DNA of 64,000 nucleotides from an uncultured Actinomycetes bacterium (lineage in GTDB: Bacteria; Actinomycetota; Actinomycetes; Actinomycetales; Bifidobacteriaceae). The stretch is from assembly GCA_900314875.1 (NCBI GenBank), contig OMWX01000002.1, positions 310,001-374,000 on the forward strand, read 5' to 3'. Positions within the stretch are counted from its first letter, which is position 1, and each line of letters starts with the position of its first letter. Shown piece by piece: positions 56,100-64,000 of the stretch. The notes under the pieces are model-generated. The model searched no databases. It had not been told where the DNA came from and saw nothing but the letters and a program-made list of their open reading frames with translations. Position numbers and translations under genes: made by a program.

Positions 56100-57457
56100 A
56101 AAACAATACGCTTTTTGACGCTTCCGAATCGCCTGAGCTGCTTCGTCCTCTTGCCGTGCGAATGCGGCCTGAAACGACGGACGAAGTAATAGGGCAGGAG
56201 CACGTTCTTTCCCGGGGTTCTCCTTTGAGAACCGTTGCCGAGCCTGCGCAAACGTCAGGGAAAACCGCTCCGGCTTCAATTATTTTGTTCGGTCCTCCGG
56301 GTGTGGGGAAAACGACGCTTGCATATATTGTCGCAAAGCAGTCAGGCCGCGCTTTTGAAGAGCTTTCCGCAGTGACCTCCGGAGTAAAAGACGTGCGGAA
56401 TGTGCTTGTTGCCGCTCGAAACAGGCTGATTGTCGAGAACAAGGAAACAGTTCTGTTTATTGACGAAGTTCACAGATTTTCCAAATCTCAGCAGGATGCG
56501 CTTCTTCCAAGCGTGGAAAATCGCGACGTGACTTTTATTGCGGCCACAACCGAAAATCCTTCTTTTTCAGTTATTTCGCCGCTTTTATCCAGATCTGTGG
56601 TTGTAAAACTTCATTCGCTTGACGAAGAACAGATTCGAAAAGTAATCGAACGCGCAATATCTTCTCCGAAAGGACTGAACGGCGAAATAAAAGTCGAAAC
56701 CGAAGCGATTGACGACATCGTCAGGCTTTCTTCCGGGGATGCGCGCAAATCGCTTACGATACTTGAAACCTGCGCGAGCGCAGCAGCAAAATCAAATGAG
56801 AAAAACCCGATTATTACGGTTCAGACCGTTTCAAATGTTCTTAACACTGCCGAAGTCAGATACGACAAAACGGGCGACAATCATTATGACGTTATAAGCG
56901 CGTTCATAAAATCAATGAGAGGCTCAGACCCTGATGCTGCAATACATTATCTTGCAAGAATGATTCGCGCAGGCGAAGATCCCAGATTCATAGCGCGCAG
57001 AATAATGATTGCCGCTTCGGAAGAAGTCGGCATGGCAGCGCCTCAGATTTTGCAGACTGCAGTCGCGGCCGCCCAGGCTGTCGCGCTTGTCGGAATGCCG
57101 GAAGCGCGAATAATACTTGCCCAAGCGACAATCGCAGTTGCCACAGCTCCCAAATCCAATGCGAGTTATATGGCAATCGACAAAGCATTATCAGATGTGG
57201 ATGCGGGAAGAATCGGCGAGGTTCCTCTTCATTTGCGAAATGCTCCGACAAAACTTATGAAGGAATGGGGCAATCATGAAGGATATATTTACGCTCATGA
57301 TGCCCCGTCTGCAGTTGCGGCTCAGCAGTATATGCCCGACGAACTTGAAGGACGGCAGTATTATGAACCTTCGGACAGAGGATATGAAAACGAAGTAAGC
57401 GCTCGTCTGAAAAAAATACGCGCAATACTGCATTCGAAATCGCAAAAACAAAAATAG
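56096..57457 (+). CDS. rarA: Replication-associated recombination ATPase RarA (MgsA)
   Basis: AAA+ ATPase related to clamp loaders and eukaryotic WRNIP1, acting at stalled replication forks. Walker A is FGPPGVGKTTLAYI (residues ~63-76), Walker B LFIDEVHRFSKSQQDALLPSVE, the sensor 1 region FIAATTENPSFSV, and the C-terminal helical part has GSDPDAAIHYLARMI, EDPRFIARRIMIAASEEVG and LRNAPTKLMKEWG. 453 residues, normal. ATG at 56096 overlaps the methyltransferase stop by four bases, so translation is coupled. The N-terminal NNTLFD could be a weak clamp-binding motif. Confidence 0.95.
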   Translation: MKNNTLFDASESPELLRPLAVRMRPETTDEVIGQEHVLSRGSPLRTVAEPAQTSGKTAPASIILFGPPGVGKTTLAYIVAKQSGRAFEELSAVTSGVKDVRNVLVAARNRLIVENKETVLFIDEVHRFSKSQQDALLPSVENRDVTFIAATTENPSFSVISPLLSRSVVVKLHSLDEEQIRKVIERAISSPKGLNGEIKVETEAIDDIVRLSSGDARKSLTILETCASAAAKSNEKNPIITVQTVSNVLNTAEVRYDKTGDNHYDVISAFIKSMRGSDPDAAIHYLARMIRAGEDPRFIARRIMIAASEEVGMAAPQILQTAVAAAQAVALVGMPEARIILAQATIAVATAPKSNASYMAIDKALSDVDAGRIGEVPLHLRNAPTKLMKEWGNHEGYIYAHDAPSAVAAQQYMPDELEGRQYYEPSDRGYENEVSARLKKIRAILHSKSQKQK

Positions 57458-57686
57458 CAGCGTGTAAAATTTCTAATACCGAAACAAATAAACAGCGAAC
57501 CGTTTAACTGCGAAACATTGCGGAAACACAGAGCGGATATGATGTTTTCATTTGCATATCGCGGTTTGTTGCGCGGCAAAGCCGGCTTGCGGCACCCAAA
57601 CTGCTGCTCTGCGGTTTGAGTTCTAATCGCCGATTAAATTAAAAAGTATCCTGCTTAAATTAAAAGCATTTACAGACGGGACAGAT

Positions 57687-59315
57687 ATGAGTTGCGAAAC
57701 GAATATAAATATTGCTTTGGCGCAGATTGACACGCGCACGGCCGATATTGAAGCAAATGCGGAGAAAATCCTTAAATTCGCGCTTTGCGCACATGAAGAA
57801 AACAATGCCGATGTCGCCGTTTTCCCTCAGATGAGTCTTCCGGGTTTTCCTCTCGGCGACATTGTTCTGCGTTCTTCGTTCCGCAAAAACGTTAAAAATG
57901 CTTTGAACAGTCTCGCAGACAAGCTTGTGCAAAACGGTTTGGGAAGCATGTTTGTTCTTGTCGGAACATTGTCGGAAAACAGTTTTAATGAAAAACGCGA
58001 AAGCGGAGACATTGCCGTGCTTCACGAAGGCAAAGTTTCTGTTTTAAATGCATTCAGCGACGGATTCGGATTCTTCGAAATCAAAAACCGCATTATTGCA
58101 ACCTATGTGTGCAATGATTTTGCAGACAACGATTCAAAAGCGGTTTTAAATGCCGCAAAAACATTGCAGCAAAACAAAAAAGCCGATGCTTTGATTATTG
58201 CGGACAGTTCGCCTTTCGAGGAAGGCAAATCCGAGCTTAAAAATGAAGTTTTTGCCAAAATCGCTCAAAATATAAAAGCGCCCGTTATTTATGCGAATCA
58301 GGTCGGCGGTCAGGACGAATTTGTTTTTGACGGCGCGAGTTTCGTTTTGTCTCCTGAAGGCAGACAGCTGGCTGTTTTGAAATCTTTCCGGGAAGATTTG
58401 ATCGCATGGACTCTTCCTCAGCCTGATTTTGACGGAGAATATCCTGTCGGGCGCATAGAGCCGAGCATGAGCGGCGACGAACAGGTTTATCGCGCCTGCG
58501 TGCTGGGTCTTAAGGATTACATCGAAAAAAATAATTTCTCGGGAGCTGTTCTGGGGCTGTCCGGAGGAATCGACTCGGCTCTGGTCGCCGCAATGGCAGC
58601 CGATGCGTGCGGAGGAGAAAATGTTACGGGAATTTCCATGCCCACGAAATATTCTTCCGACGGTTCCAAAGACGATGCTGCCGATCTCGCCGGGCGCATC
58701 GGAGCAAAATATGAAGTTCAGCCTGTTGAGAACGTTTTTGAAACATTCGCAGAACAATTGGATGCAAAAGGGGTTGCAGCAGAAAATCTTCAGGCAAGAT
58801 GCCGGGGGATTATTGTTATGACATATTCTAATTCGCATTCTCTTCTTGCATTGGCAACAGGCAATAAGTCCGAGGCTTCATGCGGTTATGCGACCATGTA
58901 CGGAGATACTTGCGGAGGATACGCTCCGATTAAGGATGTGTACAAGACGCGCGTATGGCAGCTGGCTCGATGGCGCAATGCTTATGCGGAAAAAAGAAAC
59001 GAGATTCCTCCCATTCCGGAAAACAGCATTATCAAACCTCCCAGCGCGGAATTGCGTCCCGATCAAAAAGATTCGGACTCTCTGCCCGATTATGATAAGC
59101 TTGACGCGATTTTGCAGGGATATATTGAAAAATCATACGGTTTGGCAGAGCTGACTGCCGAAGGATTCGATGAGGAAACAGTGCTTAAAGTCATGCGGCT
59201 TGTCGATATGTCCGAATGGAAACGCCGGCAGTGCCCGACAGGTCCGAAGGTTTCTTCGTGCACATTGGGAATTGACCGCCGCATACCGATAACAAAAGCC
59301 GATAATGCACACTGA
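57687..59315 (+). CDS. nadE: NAD+ synthetase with N-terminal nitrilase-like domain
   Basis: Converts deamido-NAD to NAD. The C-terminal synthetase is intact: P-loop LGLSGGIDSALVAAM, GNKSEASCGYATMYGDTCGGYAPIKDVYKT in two motifs, and LARWRN. The N-terminal ~270 residues align with the glutaminase (nitrilase) domain, but the usual catalytic Glu (PELALTGYP-type) is Gln in FPQMSLPGFP. The usual Lys (KHHLPNYGVFDE-type) is absent in VLNAFSDGFGFFE, and only Cys (YVCND) remains, with the neighbouring Glu also changed. I infer ammonia-dependent activity. 542 residues, shorter than typical long NadE. ATG at 57687; 229-nt upstream gap shows nothing else. Confidence 0.9.
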   Translation: MSCETNINIALAQIDTRTADIEANAEKILKFALCAHEENNADVAVFPQMSLPGFPLGDIVLRSSFRKNVKNALNSLADKLVQNGLGSMFVLVGTLSENSFNEKRESGDIAVLHEGKVSVLNAFSDGFGFFEIKNRIIATYVCNDFADNDSKAVLNAAKTLQQNKKADALIIADSSPFEEGKSELKNEVFAKIAQNIKAPVIYANQVGGQDEFVFDGASFVLSPEGRQLAVLKSFREDLIAWTLPQPDFDGEYPVGRIEPSMSGDEQVYRACVLGLKDYIEKNNFSGAVLGLSGGIDSALVAAMAADACGGENVTGISMPTKYSSDGSKDDAADLAGRIGAKYEVQPVENVFETFAEQLDAKGVAAENLQARCRGIIVMTYSNSHSLLALATGNKSEASCGYATMYGDTCGGYAPIKDVYKTRVWQLARWRNAYAEKRNEIPPIPENSIIKPPSAELRPDQKDSDSLPDYDKLDAILQGYIEKSYGLAELTAEGFDEETVLKVMRLVDMSEWKRRQCPTGPKVSSCTLGIDRRIPITKADNAH

Positions 59316-59471
59316 AACAAAATAAGGCGCTTGAAAATTCGAAACGAAAATGTCGCGATGCTGTCATGAACTTTATTTGAAACGCGGTGTTGCGATGTTT
59401 TCTTTTTGCAGCATATATCGAAACATCAAATTTTTGCGAAATTACGACTTCCAAGAACCCGTTTTTTGAGC

Positions 59472-59523
59472 GTGACATTGCGAAAAAAGGCATTATAATG
59501 GATTATGGTGTCGACAATATTGT
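59472..59523 (+). promoter_or_regulatory. pflB promoter with adjacent palindrome
   Basis: GTGACA (59472-59477), 16-nt spacer and consensus TATAAT (59494-59499). ACAATATTGT, a perfect 10-bp palindrome, lies at 59514-59523 just after the expected start site and could be an operator. Neither a Rex nor an FNR consensus is seen. Confidence 0.6.
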
Positions 59524-59564
59524 TGCACTGATGCGGTATTAGAACTAGGAAAGATGTGTTTAAT

Positions 59565-61922
59565 ATGGATTCAACACAGATGAATTTATCTGTTGCGGAT
59601 GAACTGAGTTCTAAAGCCTGGGAAGGTTTTGAGCCGGGGAATTGGCAGAATGATATAGACGTTCGTGATTTTATTCAGAAGAATTATACTCCATATGAAG
59701 GCGACGAATCATTCCTTGCCAATGCAACGGACAAGACAAAGCATTTGTGGAATCTTTTGGACGAGCGTTATTTGTCTGTAGAGCGCAAGCAGCGCGTATA
59801 TGATGTAGATACTCATACTCCTGCAGACATCGATGCTTTTCCGGCAGGTTATATTGACGAACAAGACAACGTCATTGTCGGTTTGCAGACCGACGTTCCG
59901 TGCAAGCGCGCTATGATGCCCAACGGCGGATGGCGTATGGTCGAGCAGGCTATTCTGGAAGCCGGAAAAGAACCCGATCCTGAAATCAAGAAGATTTTCA
60001 CTCGCTACAGGAAAACTCACAACGACGGAGTATTCGGCGTATACACTAAGAGAATCAAGACAGCGCGTCACAGCAAGATTCTCACCGGTCTTCCCGATGC
60101 ATACGGAAGAGGCCGAATTATCGGAGATTACCGCCGAGTCGCACTCTACGGCGTAAATACGCTTATCAAATTCAAGATGCGCGATAAGGATTCGGTTCCT
60201 TACCGCAATGATTTCAGCGAAACTGAAATTGAACAGTGGATTCGTTTCCGCGAAGAGCATGACGAGCAGATTAAAGCTTTGAAAAAGCTTATTAATCTCG
60301 GAAACGAATACGGTTTGGATCTTTCGCGCCCCGCTCAGACCGCTCAGGAAGCCGTGCAGTGGACTTACATGGGTTATCTTGCTTCCGTAAAAAGTCAGGA
60401 CGGAGCAGCAATGTCGATAGGTCGTCTTTCGGCATTCTTCGACTGCTATTTCGAACGTGATCTGAAAGCCGGCAAGATTACCGAAACAGACGCCCAAGAA
60501 ATTATCGACAATATCGTAATGAAACTGCGCATCGTCCGCTTCTTGCGCACTAAAGCGTATGACGCGATTTTCTCGGGCGATCCTTACTGGGCTACCTGGT
60601 CGGATGCCGGATTCGGAGACGACGGACGAACACTGGTTACAAAGACTTCATTCCGTCTTTTGAATACGCTGACTCTCGAACATTTGGGACCGGGACCGGA
60701 ACCGAACATCACGATTTTTTGGGATCCGAATCTTCCCGAAGGTTACAAGCGTTTCTGTTCAAAGATCTCGATCGACACTTCATCAGTTCAGTATGAATCT
60801 GATCGCGAGATTCGCGGACACTGGGGCGACGATGCTGCTATTGCCTGCTGCGTTTCGCCTATGCGCGTAGGAAAGCAAATGCAGTTCTTTGCTGCTCGAG
60901 TAAACTCTGCCAAGGCTTTGCTTTACGCGATGAATGACGGTGTCGACGAAATGAGCGGCGAACGTGTTATTCCTGAGGGATACCTTGAGAAGATTAAACT
61001 GAATGAAGACGGTTCTCTTAACTATGATCAGGTGAAGAGCAACTATGAGAAGGCTCTTGAATGGCTTTCTGAGACTTATGTTCAGGCTTTGAATATCATT
61101 CATTACATGCACGACAAGTATGCATACGAATCTGTCGAAATGGCTTTGCACGACAAGGAAGTTTACCGCACGCTCGGCTGCGGAATGTCCGGTCTGTCTA
61201 TTGCGGCTGATTCTCTGTCTGCTATTAAGTATGCAAAGGTTTATCCTGTTTATAACAAGGATGCAAAAGGAACTGACGAATATGTCGAGGGCGCAGACGA
61301 TTCGCTGATCGTAGGATACAAGACTGAAGGCGAATTCCCGATTTACGGAAACGATGACGATCGTGCCGATGATATCGCTAAGTGGGTAGTTTCCACGGTT
61401 ATGGGTCAGGTTCGCCGTCTGCCTGTATACCGTTCGGCTGTTCCGACTCAGTCTATTCTCACGATTACATCCAACGTGGAATACGGTCTGAATACAGGTT
61501 CGTTCCCCTCCGGACACAAGAAGGGCACTCCTTACGCTCCCGGCGCAAATCCGGAGAATGCAATGGATACTCACGGAATGCTTCCTTCAATGTTCTCGGT
61601 CGGAAAAATTGATTACAACGACGCTTTGGACGGCATTTCGCTTACGAACACTATTACGCCCGAAGGCTTGGGACGCGACGAGAAAGAGCGCATCGACAAT
61701 CTGACTGCCATTCTCGACGCGGGCAACACGCACGGTCTGTACCATGCGAATATCAATGTCCTGCGCAAAGAACAGCTTGAAGACGCAATGGCAAACCCCG
61801 AGAAATATCCGCACCTTACGGTTCGCGTTTCGGGTTATGCAGTTAATTTCGTCAAGCTGACAAAAGAACAGCAGCTTGACGTTATCTCGCGTACATTCCA
61901 CCAGGGTGCGATTGTAGACTGA
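59565..61922 (+). CDS. pflB: Formate C-acetyltransferase (pyruvate formate-lyase)
   Basis: Glycyl-radical enzyme converting pyruvate and CoA to acetyl-CoA and formate under anoxia; in bifidobacteria-like fermenters it shifts the product balance from lactate to acetate, formate and ethanol. The adjacent active-site cysteines are in [12 protein letters not shown], and the C-terminal radical loop is [31 protein letters not shown] near the start is close to the bifidobacterial form. ATG at 59565 (785 residues) or GTG at 59556 both lie after AGGAAAG. A terminator follows before pflA, so the activase may be made at a lower level or separately. Confidence 0.96.
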   Translation: MDSTQMNLSVADELSSKAWEGFEPGNWQNDIDVRDFIQKNYTPYEGDESFLANATDKTKHLWNLLDERYLSVERKQRVYDVDTHTPADIDAFPAGYIDEQDNVIVGLQTDVPCKRAMMPNGGWRMVEQAILEAGKEPDPEIKKIFTRYRKTHNDGVFGVYTKRIKTARHSKILTGLPDAYGRGRIIGDYRRVALYGVNTLIKFKMRDKDSVPYRNDFSETEIEQWIRFREEHDEQIKALKKLINLGNEYGLDLSRPAQTAQEAVQWTYMGYLASVKSQDGAAMSIGRLSAFFDCYFERDLKAGKITETDAQEIIDNIVMKLRIVRFLRTKAYDAIFSGDPYWATWSDAGFGDDGRTLVTKTSFRLLNTLTLEHLGPGPEPNITIFWDPNLPEGYKRFCSKISIDTSSVQYESDREIRGHWGDDAAIACCVSPMRVGKQMQFFAARVNSAKALLYAMNDGVDEMSGERVIPEGYLEKIKLNEDGSLNYDQVKSNYEKALEWLSETYVQALNIIHYMHDKYAYESVEMALHDKEVYRTLGCGMSGLSIAADSLSAIKYAKVYPVYNKDAKGTDEYVEGADDSLIVGYKTEGEFPIYGNDDDRADDIAKWVVSTVMGQVRRLPVYRSAVPTQSILTITSNVEYGLNTGSFPSGHKKGTPYAPGANPENAMDTHGMLPSMFSVGKIDYNDALDGISLTNTITPEGLGRDEKERIDNLTAILDAGNTHGLYHANINVLRKEQLEDAMANPEKYPHLTVRVSGYAVNFVKLTKEQQLDVISRTFHQGAIVD

Positions 61923-61955
61923 CGTTATGAAGCTCGGATTATTTAGATAGGTTTG

Positions 61956-61990
61956 CGGGGGAATAATTCAAATTGTTCCCCCGTTTTCTT
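61956..61990 (+). terminator. Terminator between pflB and pflA
   Basis: CGGGGGAA (61956-61963) pairs with TTCCCCCG (61976-61983), with further imperfect pairs inside, then TTTTCTTTATT. Confidence 0.88.
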
Positions 61991-62083
61991 TATTATGTTT
62001 AGCATTTTAAAATGTTTTCTGCTTTGAAACACATCTGATGATACTGACAGATAAGCGGACGGACAGCGAACAACGGACAACGG

Positions 62084-62947
62084 ATGAATATTAAAAGCAA
62101 TGACCTTAAAAATTTGCATTCTTCAATGCAAAACAGCAAACTGACCGGCAGACTTGCGGGTTTTGAATCTCCGACAGGTTTAAGCAAAACCGAAATATCC
62201 CAAGCAGTCAGAACCGGCAGTCTGGGATTCGTTCATTCTTGGGATATGAGCACGTCGGTCGACGGACCTGGAACCAGAATGACTGTTTTTATGAGCGGCT
62301 GTCCTCTCAGATGTCAATACTGTCAGAATCCGGACACATGGAAAATGCGCGACGGCAAACCGGTTTTGCTGGATGCAATGATTAAAAAAATCGAAAGCTA
62401 CAAAGACATTTTTAAAATTACGCGCGGAGGAATTACTTTTTCCGGCGGGGAAGCCATGATGCAAAGCGCGTTTGTTTCAAAAGTTTTTGAAGCTGCAAAA
62501 AACATGGGAATACACACCTGCCTGGATACGTCGGGATTTTTGGGGGACAGATTTTCTGACAGGGATTTGAACAATGTGGATTTATGTCTCTTAGACGTAA
62601 AATCGGGGGATGAAAAAATATATCGCGAAGTTACCGGCGGGGAACTTCAGCCCACAATAGATTTTGGGAAAAGACTTGCTGCGGCGGGAAAAAAGATTTG
62701 GGTTCGATTCGTTCTGGTGCCGGATCTGACAGATGATGAGCAAAACGTAGAGAAAACGGCCAAAATTTGCGAACTGTTCGCAGAAGCCGTGGAACATGTG
62801 GACGTTCTTCCGTTCCATCAGCTGGGAAGAGCCAAATGGCATGAACTGAATATTCCTTATCCGCTTGAGAAAACAAAAAGCCCTTCCGCAGAGCTTATAA
62901 ATCGCGTAAAAAAACAATTTGAAAATCACGGTTTTGTCGTTTACTGA
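62084..62947 (+). CDS. pflA: Pyruvate formate-lyase activating enzyme
   Basis: Radical SAM enzyme that installs the glycyl radical on PflB. The [4Fe-4S] motif CPLRCQYC (Cys 73, 77, 80) is intact, followed by GGITFSGGEAMMQ and LDTSGFLGD. VDGPGTRMTVFMSGC precedes it as usual, and VLPFHQLGRAKWHEL with PLEKTKSPS closes the domain. An N-terminal extension of ~45 residues (Ser/Lys/Asn-rich) is longer than in E. coli PflA. ATG at 62084 lacks a strong ribosome site. It follows pflB by 161 nt with a terminator between. Confidence 0.95.
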   Translation: MNIKSNDLKNLHSSMQNSKLTGRLAGFESPTGLSKTEISQAVRTGSLGFVHSWDMSTSVDGPGTRMTVFMSGCPLRCQYCQNPDTWKMRDGKPVLLDAMIKKIESYKDIFKITRGGITFSGGEAMMQSAFVSKVFEAAKNMGIHTCLDTSGFLGDRFSDRDLNNVDLCLLDVKSGDEKIYREVTGGELQPTIDFGKRLAAAGKKIWVRFVLVPDLTDDEQNVEKTAKICELFAEAVEHVDVLPFHQLGRAKWHELNIPYPLEKTKSPSAELINRVKKQFENHGFVVY

Positions 62948-63052
62948 CATTTGCCGCTGCAAAAAACATCAAAATCGGACAAGAAAAAATTTATTTTAAA
63001 AAATTATTCTTAAATCCGAAGATATAACGTCATTGCGGATTACCATATTTAT

Positions 63053-63745
63053 ATGGCGACCATTCTACCGTTCCCTTCAGCCGGCTCAGAGTCCGGAGAA
63101 AAACGCAGCAGCGACGTGTATTTTAGTGAAGAAACCTGCAATAAACGGCCGAAAGATTATGTTTTCGAGCGTCCCGGAAGACTTTTGCTTAACGAGTTCG
63201 AAGGAAACAAAAGACCTGCAGACGTTCCGGATTCCGTCGCGAGCGTTGTGCGCAATATGTCGCTTTCTGACTTGCGGTTTCGCGATTTCGAATATGAAGG
63301 AATGCCGGTTCCCGATAATGTTGCCGATTACGGAATAGGCGTTTCGGTAAACAGCGAATCGGCGCATTCTGACGGATGGTTTATGCTTCTTTATTCTAAT
63401 GATTACTACGAATTTCAGAATTTCCCCTGGAGATGCGTCGGATTTGCCGTTTTTGAGCCGAAAACAAAGTCATTCAACTCATTATTGGCAAAGAGAATCT
63501 GGCTTGCCGCGCAAAAAACTTTAAGCGAAACCAATGCGGGAGGAATCGGCGGAAATGTCACGGTCGAATACAGCACGTATTGCGGAGTTATGGCAAACCG
63601 CCGTCCGAAAATAATTTATGAGCTGCGATGTTCTTGGACGCCATACGAAATTGACGAAAACTCTTCGAAACCGGTATTGTGCGACGGCATTGAGCAGCTC
63701 AAAATCTGGTCGGAAATTATACATTCTGTCGGTACTTTGAGGTGA
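63053..63745 (+). CDS. DUF3000 family protein
   Basis: A 230-residue actinobacterial protein of unknown function. SVASVVRNMSLSDLRFRDFEY, DYGIGVSV, and the C-terminal LRCSWTPYEI segment are recognisable, and it lies immediately upstream of the ribonuclease D gene, which is the characteristic neighbour of DUF3000. The first ~60 residues are polar and variable. No ribosome site is visible before the ATG at 63053; a leaderless transcript is possible. Confidence 0.85.
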   Translation: MATILPFPSAGSESGEKRSSDVYFSEETCNKRPKDYVFERPGRLLLNEFEGNKRPADVPDSVASVVRNMSLSDLRFRDFEYEGMPVPDNVADYGIGVSVNSESAHSDGWFMLLYSNDYYEFQNFPWRCVGFAVFEPKTKSFNSLLAKRIWLAAQKTLSETNAGGIGGNVTVEYSTYCGVMANRRPKIIYELRCSWTPYEIDENSSKPVLCDGIEQLKIWSEIIHSVGTLR

Positions 63746-63788
63746 ACTGTCATAGTCACATTTATTTCTTAAAGTTTATGGAGCGGCA

Positions 63789-64000
63789 GTGCGGGAAAAC
63801 AGTTATTTAGCCCAACCGGTTTTGCTGTCCGAGCCTCGCGGCGGCGTGCCAGACATTATCGACACAAAGCGGGCTTTCAACAGAATGATCGAAGCCTTTG
63901 CAAGCGCAAGCGGACCGATTGCGGCGGATGCGGAAAGAGCTTCGGGATACAGATACGGACACAAAGACAGGCTTGTTCAGTTCAAACGCGAAGGAGCCGG
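63789..64000 (+). CDS. rnd: Ribonuclease D (HRDC-type), N-terminal part
   Basis: Start of a 3'-5' exoribonuclease gene that runs off the window. The visible ~70 residues include VLLSEPRGGVPDII and the exonuclease I motif IAADAERASGYRYGHKDRLVQ, with the first metal-binding Asp/Glu pair (DAE). GTG at 63789 has GGAG five nucleotides upstream and is the only supported start after the in-frame stop at 63753. Linked to DUF3000 as in other actinobacteria. Confidence 0.92.
   Translation, partial: MRENSYLAQPVLLSEPRGGVPDIIDTKRAFNRMIEAFASASGPIAADAERASGYRYGHKDRLVQFKREGA

Overview
The window is chromosomal core DNA from a member of the Actinomycetota. It is most consistent with a Bifidobacteriaceae-like fermenter of moderate, rather AT-leaning base composition. 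Three kinds of evidence support this. First, actinobacteria-restricted families are present: SepH (DUF3071), DUF4193, DUF3000 next to an HRDC-type ribonuclease D, a DUF4192-like protein, a DUF3516-type helicase, a PASTA-domain kinase, a PimB'-like mannosyltransferase and a ClgR-type regulator. Second, gene order is conserved: ftsK-pgsA-cinA-clgR-recA-recX, sigA-parE...parC...sepH-DUF4193-dut-relA, and nadE-pflB-pflA-DUF3000-rnd. Third, pyruvate formate-lyase carbon metabolism occurs with no respiratory genes in view. The family assignment is inference; phylum is much safer.

Layout. 1-6.2 kb: DNA translocation, phospholipid synthesis and repair (ftsK, pgsA, cinA, clgR, recA with a LexA-type box, recX), ending with the RNase P RNA gene on the minus strand. 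6.4-12.4 kb: ribosome hibernation factor, SecA, TrpD and a ROK glucokinase. 12.6-18.2 kb: membrane protein, acyltransferase, PASTA kinase and polyprenyl synthase (a block resembling the mycobacterial pknL neighbourhood), then a DUF4192-like gene. 18.4-24.2 kb: principal sigma factor, topoisomerase IV-like ParE, PPK2 and a DUF805 protein. 24.5-31 kb is the most accessory-looking part: an FtsX-like permease overlapping a catalytically degenerate ABC ATPase, a 44-nt poly-T tract, an SOS-type Y-family polymerase with its small partner, and an HTH-aminotransferase fusion with a dense operator array. 31-41.2 kb: MFS transporter, ParC, phosphodiesterase, SepH, DUF4193, dUTPase and RelA. 41.3-46 kb: a poly-cysteine leader ORF with an attenuator ahead of a CjaA-like cysteine binding protein and two permeases, then convergent glnB and amtB. 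46.2-57.5 kb: DUF349 protein, HisRS, AspRS, mannosyltransferase, helicase, UbiE-like methyltransferase and RarA. 57.7-64 kb: NAD synthetase, pyruvate formate-lyase with its activase, DUF3000 and the start of ribonuclease D.

Most notable. (1) A complete-looking cysteine attenuator at 41,270-41,527: promoter, 45-codon leader with CCVCCC, a bulged antiterminator that sequesters the 5' arm of the terminator, then the terminator and U-run, all upstream of a likely cysteine transporter whose ATPase is missing. (2) A permease plus 'dead' ABC ATPase pair. (3) An XRE-HTH/AlaA-type aminotransferase fusion whose -10 box sits between inverted TTGAAC repeats, divergent from an MFS transporter with a possible leaderless MRRRR leader peptide. 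(4) NAD synthetase whose glutaminase domain has lost two of its three catalytic residues. All coordinates, motifs and pairings were read by eye; no search or folding was run.
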